DNA of 11,337 nucleotides from an uncultured Elusimicrobia bacterium (lineage in GTDB: Bacteria > Elusimicrobiota > Endomicrobiia > Endomicrobiales > Endomicrobiaceae). Where the stretch lies: NCBI GenBank assembly GCA_900321055.1, contig ONUQ01000007.1:1-11337 (forward strand), in the 5' to 3' direction. How positions within the stretch are numbered: the stretch's first letter is position 1; each line of letters begins with the position of its first letter. The notes under the pieces were generated by a model. The model did no database searches. It saw only the letters and a list, made by a program, of their open reading frames with translations, and was not told where the DNA came from. Positions 6,941-11,337 of this stretch are shown here, piece after piece. Made by a program: the position numbers and the translations under genes.

Positions 6941-7474
6941 CTATTTTTTTATTATCTCATTCCACATATTTTTTGATTTTAATAATATTTCACAAACTTC
7001 TCTAAAAACACCTTTACCGCCATCATATTGCGAAATATATTTTGAAATTTTCTTTGCTTCAATAACTGCATCCAACGGACAAACAGAAAGTCCAACTTGT
7101 TTTAATATACATAAATCTATAATATCATCACCGATATATGCTATTTCTTCCAAACTTATTGATAAATTATTTGCTATCTCTAAAAGACTTTTTATTTTAT
7201 CTTGACAATTTTGAACTAAAAAATCCACTTTTTGTTCTTTGGCTCTTAACTCAACTTGCTTAGAGTTCCTACCTGTAATCCAAGCAACTTTAACTTCCGG
7301 CAAATATTGTTTTAATAAATGCATTCCTAATCTGTCTTTAACATTCCAAACTTTTATTTCTTCACCGTTTTCTAATAAAATAACCTCTCCTGCTGTTAGA
7401 ACACCATCAATATCTGTAGCCAACAATCTTATTTTTGAAGATATTTTTAGTAATTGTTTAGTATATTTTCTCAT
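6941..7474 (-). CDS. kdsC: 3-deoxy-D-manno-octulosonate 8-phosphate phosphatase KdsC
   Basis: HAD-superfamily phosphatase that turns Kdo 8-phosphate into Kdo, the step after KdsA; cytosolic, a tetramer in characterised members. It has 177 residues (E. coli 188), without a cap domain. Motif I is DIDGVLTAG (21-29) with nucleophile D21 and acid/base D23; motif II Thr67 in WITGRN; motif III Lys93 in CQDKIK; motif IV GDDIID (115-120). The C-terminal GGKGVFREVCEILL (152-165) matches the active-site-covering tail of KdsC. The ATG overlaps the stop of the small upstream gene (ATGA), pointing to coupled translation. The plain HAD core is shared with other C0 phosphatases, but pairing with kdsA makes KdsC nearly certain. 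Confidence 0.94.
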   Translation of the reverse strand: MRKYTKQLLKISSKIRLLATDIDGVLTAGEVILLENGEEIKVWNVKDRLGMHLLKQYLPEVKVAWITGRNSKQVELRAKEQKVDFLVQNCQDKIKSLLEIANNLSISLEEIAYIGDDIIDLCILKQVGLSVCPLDAVIEAKKISKYISQYDGGKGVFREVCEILLKSKNMWNEIIKK

Positions 7475-7674
7475 TTTTGCTCAGAAATATTTTTATCGGA
7501 ATTATTTAACCACGGAGTAATTTCTTTTGGAATATCTCTCATATAAGGCTTCAAAAAATAATTTGCTACAAAAAAACCGACAATACTGATAACATATACT
7601 ATTATGAGAACTTTTAATAACCATCTTAAATCAGGAAACCAAACTTTATCTTCTTTTAATACTTTTTTTGCCAT
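7471..7674 (-). CDS. Small single-pass membrane protein, unrecognised, in the Kdo/Lpt operon
   Basis: I do not recognise this 67-residue protein. It has a lysine-rich N-terminus (MAKKVLKEDK), an aromatic stretch VWFPDLRW (11-18), one clear membrane helix (about 19-41, rich in I, V, F, L) and a polar tail (42-67) with PKEITPWLNN. The positive N-terminus suggests N-in topology with a short periplasmic tail. It is very likely real: it fills the space between kdsA and kdsC with a 1-bp gap on one side and a 4-bp ATGA overlap on the other, and AAAAGGA sits about 9 nt before the ATG. The operon suggests a role in LPS synthesis or export; nothing in the sequence shows an enzymatic function. Confidence 0.8.
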   Translation of the reverse strand: MAKKVLKEDKVWFPDLRWLLKVLIIVYVISIVGFFVANYFLKPYMRDIPKEITPWLNNSDKNISEQK

Positions 7675-7675
7675 G

Positions 7676-8509
7676 TTATTTTATCCTTTTTACAATTTCA
7701 TCTATTTTTATTACTTTATTTAACATATTTTTAAACATATTTAAGTCAACACTATTCGCACCATCAGAAAGTGCCTTCTCGGGATTTTGATGAACTTCAA
7801 CAAACAGAGCGGCAACACCTACCGCACAAGCTGCTTTTGCAAGAGGCAAAACATATTGTCTGTCTCCTCCGCTTGCAAACCCAAGTCCGCCAGGTCTTTG
7901 AACACTATGAGTAGCATCAAAAATCACCGGGTACCTAAATTGTTTCATTATTTCAATTGCCCTGTAATCAACAACAAGATTTCTATATCCAAAACTCGTT
8001 CCTCTTTCCGTAAGAGAAATATTATTTGTAAAACCTTTCATCTTATTTACAACCTGAATCATATCTTCAGGAGCCAAAAATTGCCCTTTTTTTACATTTA
8101 CCGGCAATCCTGACTTTGCACACTCTACTACTAAATCCGTCTGTCTGCATAAAAATGCAGGAATTTGAATAATATCTACAACTTGTGCAACTTTTTTTAC
8201 ATCACAACAACAATGTACATCCGTAAGAACAGGAACTTTCAATTCCTTTTTTATTTCTGCTAAAATATCTAAACCTTCATCTATTCCCGGACCTCTATAT
8301 GAATTTATAGAAGATCTGTTTGCCTTATCATAAGAAGCTTTAAAAACAAAATTTATCTTTGCTTTAGAACAAATATCTTTCAATTTTTTTGCTAAATCAA
8401 AAGTTTGTTTTTTGCTTTCAATAACACAAGGTCCGGCAATTACCGACAAAGGACTGTTGTTTGAAATCGTAATACTGTTTTTTAATTTAATTTTAATATC
8501 TTTATTCAT
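7676..8509 (-). CDS. kdsA: 3-deoxy-8-phosphooctulonate synthase KdsA (metal-dependent type)
   Basis: Condenses arabinose 5-phosphate with phosphoenolpyruvate to give Kdo 8-phosphate, the first dedicated step of Kdo synthesis; cytosolic TIM-barrel enzyme. It has 277 residues, typical. Seen: AGPCVIES (25-32), KASYDKANRSS (57-67), IPAFLCRQTDL (116-126), VNVKKGQFLAPEDM (137-150), LTERGTSFGYRNLVVD (166-181) and FDATHSVQ (197-204). The four metal ligands known from the Aquifex enzyme are all here: Cys28, His201, Glu238 and Asp249; E. coli has Asn at the Cys position, so this belongs to the metal-dependent class. Three cysteines in a row (100-102) follow TDVH, an odd local feature. It heads the eight-gene operon. 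The ATG at 8509 has no Shine-Dalgarno and lies just below the predicted promoter. Confidence 0.96.
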   Translation of the reverse strand: MNKDIKIKLKNSITISNNSPLSVIAGPCVIESKKQTFDLAKKLKDICSKAKINFVFKASYDKANRSSINSYRGPGIDEGLDILAEIKKELKVPVLTDVHCCCDVKKVAQVVDIIQIPAFLCRQTDLVVECAKSGLPVNVKKGQFLAPEDMIQVVNKMKGFTNNISLTERGTSFGYRNLVVDYRAIEIMKQFRYPVIFDATHSVQRPGGLGFASGGDRQYVLPLAKAACAVGVAALFVEVHQNPEKALSDGANSVDLNMFKNMLNKVIKIDEIVKRIK

Positions 8510-8801
8510 ATTTTCATATTATACAAATAAAATATACATTTTATCAATCAAATCAAATTCCAAACTTTATGGCTGTATTGAAAGAATTAACAGAATTGTT
8601 CAAGAAGAATATTTTTTTGAAATATTATTTTTTAAAGCTTGACATTGTTTCTTTACAAAAATTCGTAAAGTATTCACAAATTCAAAATAATTACTTTAAA
8701 GTTCACAAAATCTTAACATCAATAACAGCTTATTTTTATCTATTGAATTTTTACCTTCCAAAAAACGGCTAAATATATTTTACAATAACTGCTGTATAAA
8801 T
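8510..8801. other. Intergenic region between vanY and kdsA, 292 bp
   Basis: AT-rich spacer. It holds the kdsA promoter at its left end. A weak 6-bp inverted repeat (8651-8656 with 8665-8670) has no adjacent U-run, so no convincing terminator for the carboxypeptidase gene was found. A 67-codon open frame on the plus strand (8569-8772) has no ribosome binding site and no recognisable protein character, and is not called. Confidence 0.5.
8518..8547 (-). promoter_or_regulatory. Predicted sigma70-type promoter of the kdsA-miaA operon
   Basis: On the minus strand there is a -35 TTGATA (8547-8542), an 18-bp spacer and a perfect -10 TATAAT (8523-8518). Transcription would start around 8512-8510, only 1-3 nt before the kdsA ATG at 8509, so the mRNA may have no leader. 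No promoter of this quality was seen inside the operon, whose junctions are all 30 bp or less. Confidence 0.55.
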
Positions 8802-9464
8802 TTATTTAGAAAGATATTCTTCCAATGTAATTGCTTTCTTATAAATTTCTTTTGCATATTTAACACCTACATAACGAATATGCCATGGTTCATAAGAATA
8901 GCCTGTAATATTTTCTTTTCCTTTAGGATATCTTAATATAAAACCATATTCGGCAAGAGCTTTATGTATTATTTTAAATATTTCGGTTTCTTTCATCATA
9001 TCTTCGTTTTCCGTAATCCATTTTCCGTTTACAAAAGGAACTATATCTATTGCAAGTCCGGTATGATGTTCACTGGTGCCTGGTATAGCAACTGTTTTTG
9101 TAGCATAATCTTGACCATAAAGTTTTATAAATTTATCCATAACATTTTGTTGTTTTTCAATACTTCTAAAAGATGAGTCTATACCTATTTTTACACCTTT
9201 ATTTTCTAAATAAGTTTTAAGGTTTTCAAATGCTTTTAATGCAACAACTTCAACTTGTGTATCTTCGTTTGGGTAAACGGTAGGAACTGTTTTTAATTGA
9301 ATAGTTTTTATATACTCTTTATTTATCGGATTTTCTTTATTAACTAAAATTAAATAATTTGGAGATACAGAATCTTTTTGCAATACGGTTTTTTGTCTCA
9401 AACCACAGCATACAAACAAGGATACTACAAAAACCAACAAACAAACAATTAAATTTTTTTTCAT
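8802..9464 (-). CDS. vanY: VanY-type D-alanyl-D-alanine carboxypeptidase (peptidase M15B)
   Basis: Zinc carboxypeptidase that removes the terminal D-Ala from peptidoglycan stem peptides, acting outside the cytoplasmic membrane. The ATG at 9464 is chosen because AGGGGAA (9480-9474) sits 9 nt upstream; GTG at 9500 and ATG at 9485 are in frame but lie before or over this site. In the 220-residue protein a hydrophobic segment (4-18) ends in Cys-Cys (19-20), a poor lipobox, so it is either a signal anchor or an atypical lipoprotein. The catalytic domain shows SSFRS (97-101), the zinc motif SEHHTGLAID (131-140, ligands H133 and D140), then EPWHIRYVG with Glu192 as base and His195 as third ligand. 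No VanRS or ligase genes are nearby, so a wall-turnover role is likelier than vancomycin resistance. Confidence 0.9.
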   Translation of the reverse strand: MKKNLIVCLLVFVVSLFVCCGLRQKTVLQKDSVSPNYLILVNKENPINKEYIKTIQLKTVPTVYPNEDTQVEVVALKAFENLKTYLENKGVKIGIDSSFRSIEKQQNVMDKFIKLYGQDYATKTVAIPGTSEHHTGLAIDIVPFVNGKWITENEDMMKETEIFKIIHKALAEYGFILRYPKGKENITGYSYEPWHIRYVGVKYAKEIYKKAITLEEYLSK

Positions 9465-9483
9465 TTTATCAAATTCCCCTAAC

Positions 9484-9512
9484 ATTATAAATAACCGCAC
9501 ATATTATTTTAA
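9484..9512 (-). promoter_or_regulatory. Possible promoter of the vanY-type gene
   Basis: The minus strand carries a perfect -10 TATAAT (9489-9484) with a weak TTAAAA (9512-9507) 17 bp upstream. The start would fall about at the Shine-Dalgarno AGGGGAA, giving a very short leader and excluding the upstream GTG and ATG starts. An alternative -10 lies at 9506-9501. Confidence 0.35.
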
Positions 9513-9558
9513 CATATATTTAGATAAAAGCAGAAATATTTTATTAAATATTATTTAA

Positions 9559-9567
9559 TGATATAAT
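9559..9567 (+). promoter_or_regulatory. Extended -10 promoter of the M49-like peptidase gene
   Basis: TGATATAAT at 9559-9567 is an extended -10 with a perfect TATAAT hexamer. The -35 region 17 bp upstream (near 9539-9544) is only T-rich, as is common for extended -10 promoters. The start near 9574 gives a leader of about 30 nt containing AGAGGAAA (9591-9598), a good ribosome binding site. Confidence 0.55.
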
Positions 9568-9604
9568 TTAAAAAATTTTAATTTTTAAACAGAGGAAATA
9601 TAAA

Positions 9605-11326
9605 ATGCAAAAATATGAATTTAATTTATCAATACAGGAACTTGAAAAAAGAACTCACAAAGATTATTTGTCAACAAAAAAATTTTTAAACCCGGATTCT
9701 CCTGAATATTTATCTTTACAAGAAGGTGATAAAATAGCATTAAAACATTTATGCAGAGCAGGTATAATTATTGAAAAAATATTTATGCAATTAGATTGTA
9801 TTCATAATTTAGCGGTTAAAGATTTTTTAGAAGAAGAAATAAAAAAAGATAACAAACAAGCCATATTAACTAAAATATTATTTGATGCTCAAAAAGGTAT
9901 CAATGCGATAGACACAATGTATTCACCGATAAATTTAATTAAAGGTATTAAATCAACTTTAGGCAAAGGTGTATATCCCGAAGATTTATCTAAACAAGAG
10001 TTTCACACGATTTTAATAAATATGTTAAAAGAAAAAAAAACAGATAAAGTAAAAAATATTTTAACTCAAAGAACAGTTGTTGTAAGAGATAATCAAGAGT
10101 TAACAGGTATAGATTATATAGATTATTTTAAAGAAGATTTTAATAAAATTGCAGATGAACTTGATTTAGCAAAACAAACTTCAACAAACAAAGACTTTAA
10201 TGAATATTTACAATTACAAGCTAAAGCATTACGAAAAGCCGATCCGATGCTTGATGCTTATGCAGATAAAAAGTGGGCAACTTTAGAAGACACTCCTTTA
10301 GAATTTACGATAACCAGAGAAAATTATGCTGATGAAATGACAGGAACGATTGCAGAAAACATAGAATTATCAAACTTATTAAAAGAAAACAATATTTTCC
10401 CTATCCCTAAAGATTTTTTAGGTTGTAGAGTCGGCATTATAAACAAGCAAGGAACACAAACATTAACTGCCATAAAAAAATTTTTACCGATATTAGCAAA
10501 GAATATGCCTTTTAATAATGAATACGAACAAGCCGATTTTTCTCAAACAAACAAAAAACAAACAATGGTTGATGTTGATATGGTTATTGCCACAGGAGAT
10601 TGCGGAGCATATAGAGCAGGAATAACTTTAGCTGAAAACCTTCCGAACTCTGACAAACTTTCATTAACAATCGGTGGAGGATACAGAAATGTATATCACC
10701 GCCAAATCAGGTTTATCAGCGATAAAGAAAAATTACAAAAAATCCTGAACGAAACTTTGGATGAGAGTCAACATAAATATTATTTGGATGAAGCAGATCA
10801 TTGGTTTACAATAGGTCATGAAAATGTTCATTCACTGGGACCAAAAAAAGGTTTTGAAAAACTTGGTAAATATGCAAACATCATAGAGGAAAACAAAGCT
10901 GATATGGGCTCTCTTGCCTTTGTTGATTTACTTACGGAATTAGGATTGTATACACAAGAACAAAGATTACAAATTATTGTTACTTTTGTAACCGACAACT
11001 TCTTAAAATCAAAACCTACATTATCTCAAGCACATAGTGTAAGAACCGTAATGCAAAATTATTATATTGTCACAAGAAACGGTTATGAAATAATTGACGG
11101 AAAAATTCATGTAAATATAGACAAAATAGTTCCTATAGCAAAAGAAATGTTAGCTGAAATTATTAGAATACAAATAGACGGAAATTTTAGTAAAGCACAA
11201 AAATATGTTGATGATAATTTTGTTTGGACAGACAACATGGAACTTATTGCACAAAAATTACAAAAAGTCAGCAAAACTCTTAATGGTAAACTTGAAACAT
11301 CATTAGCCGATTTTTTAGTAAAATAA
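9605..11326 (+). CDS. Dipeptidyl peptidase III-like metallopeptidase (M49 family), HEXXH variant
   Basis: Probable zinc peptidase of 573 residues without signal peptide or membrane segment, hence cytosolic; M49 enzymes release dipeptides from the N-terminus of short peptides. The zinc motif is HENVH (405-409) in FTIGHENVHSLGPKKG, followed about 20 residues later by EENKAD (428-433), matching the EECRAE element whose second Glu is the third zinc ligand. Upstream, the block DKKWATLEDTPLEFTITRENY (221-241) and GGGYRNVYHRQIRF (357-370) fit the upper-lobe pattern of this group. Classical DPP III has HEXXGH; the shorter HEXXH occurs in Caldithrix DPP III and in the peptidase-like half of plant NUDX3. 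The substrate is unknown. It is divergent from the vanY-type gene and starts after AGAGGAAA with 6-nt spacing. The family call rests on motifs only. Confidence 0.75.
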   Translation: MQKYEFNLSIQELEKRTHKDYLSTKKFLNPDSPEYLSLQEGDKIALKHLCRAGIIIEKIFMQLDCIHNLAVKDFLEEEIKKDNKQAILTKILFDAQKGINAIDTMYSPINLIKGIKSTLGKGVYPEDLSKQEFHTILINMLKEKKTDKVKNILTQRTVVVRDNQELTGIDYIDYFKEDFNKIADELDLAKQTSTNKDFNEYLQLQAKALRKADPMLDAYADKKWATLEDTPLEFTITRENYADEMTGTIAENIELSNLLKENNIFPIPKDFLGCRVGIINKQGTQTLTAIKKFLPILAKNMPFNNEYEQADFSQTNKKQTMVDVDMVIATGDCGAYRAGITLAENLPNSDKLSLTIGGGYRNVYHRQIRFISDKEKLQKILNETLDESQHKYYLDEADHWFTIGHENVHSLGPKKGFEKLGKYANIIEENKADMGSLAFVDLLTELGLYTQEQRLQIIVTFVTDNFLKSKPTLSQAHSVRTVMQNYYIVTRNGYEIIDGKIHVNIDKIVPIAKEMLAEIIRIQIDGNFSKAQKYVDDNFVWTDNMELIAQKLQKVSKTLNGKLETSLADFLVK

Positions 11327-11337
11327 CATTCTAAAAA

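Noticed and set aside
7787..8113. 108-codon plus-strand open frame inside kdsA
   Set aside because: Antisense shadow of a conserved enzyme gene, with no ribosome binding site or recognisable domain.
8651..8670. Terminator for the vanY-type gene
   Set aside because: Only a 6-bp AT-rich stem with no U-run on the relevant strand.
8569..8772. Plus-strand open frame of 67 codons in the vanY-kdsA spacer
   Set aside because: No Shine-Dalgarno before its ATG, composition is the K/F/Y/L/N mix expected of random AT-rich DNA, and no motif is visible.
8802..9464. Vancomycin resistance locus
   Set aside because: Only a VanY-like carboxypeptidase is present; there is no vanR/S, vanH, D-Ala-D-Lac ligase or vanX, and such carboxypeptidases are common wall enzymes.

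Overview
The window is strongly AT-rich chromosomal DNA from a diderm (Gram-negative-type) bacterium. It carries Kdo synthesis genes (kdsA, kdsC), a lipid A-type acyltransferase and three parts of the LPS export machine (lptA, lptB, lptC). Sequence alone does not fix the lineage. AT-rich, gut-associated diderms such as Gastranaerophilales or Elusimicrobia would fit, but that is a guess. There are no transposases, integrases, phage genes, CRISPR arrays, tRNAs or rRNAs.

Layout. (1) 1-1294, plus strand: the 3' two thirds of an ammonium channel (amtB) followed by its PII regulator (glnK/glnB type), the classic nitrogen-sensing pair. (2) 1431-2303, plus strand: dapA, first committed step of lysine/diaminopimelate synthesis, with its own extended -10 promoter and a strong hairpin terminator. 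(3) 2304-3175: 872 bp with no gene, holding two look-alike terminator hairpins and, against the end of miaA, a nested direct-repeat array whose last copy supplies the final codons of miaA. (4) 8509 down to 3176, minus strand: a tight eight-gene operon, kdsA - small membrane protein - kdsC - lpxL-like - lptC - lptA - lptB - miaA. Gaps are 30 bp or less and four junctions overlap. It makes Kdo, acylates lipid A and builds the periplasmic and ATPase parts of the LPS transporter; miaA, a tRNA-modifying enzyme, rides at the end. (5) 9464-8802, minus strand: a VanY-type D,D-carboxypeptidase with an N-terminal hydrophobic segment. (6) 9605-11326, plus strand, divergent from it: a cytosolic metallopeptidase resembling the dipeptidyl peptidase III (M49) family but with HEXXH in place of HEXXGH.

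Most genes are ordinary housekeeping and envelope genes with intact catalytic motifs. The points that deserve a second look are the unrecognised 67-residue membrane protein inside the Kdo/Lpt operon, an LptC that looks like a lipoprotein, a TTG start on lptA, a kdsA promoter so close to the start codon that the mRNA may be leaderless, the repeat array fused to the end of miaA, and the variant M49 active site. I saw no clear sign of a wholly new multi-gene system.
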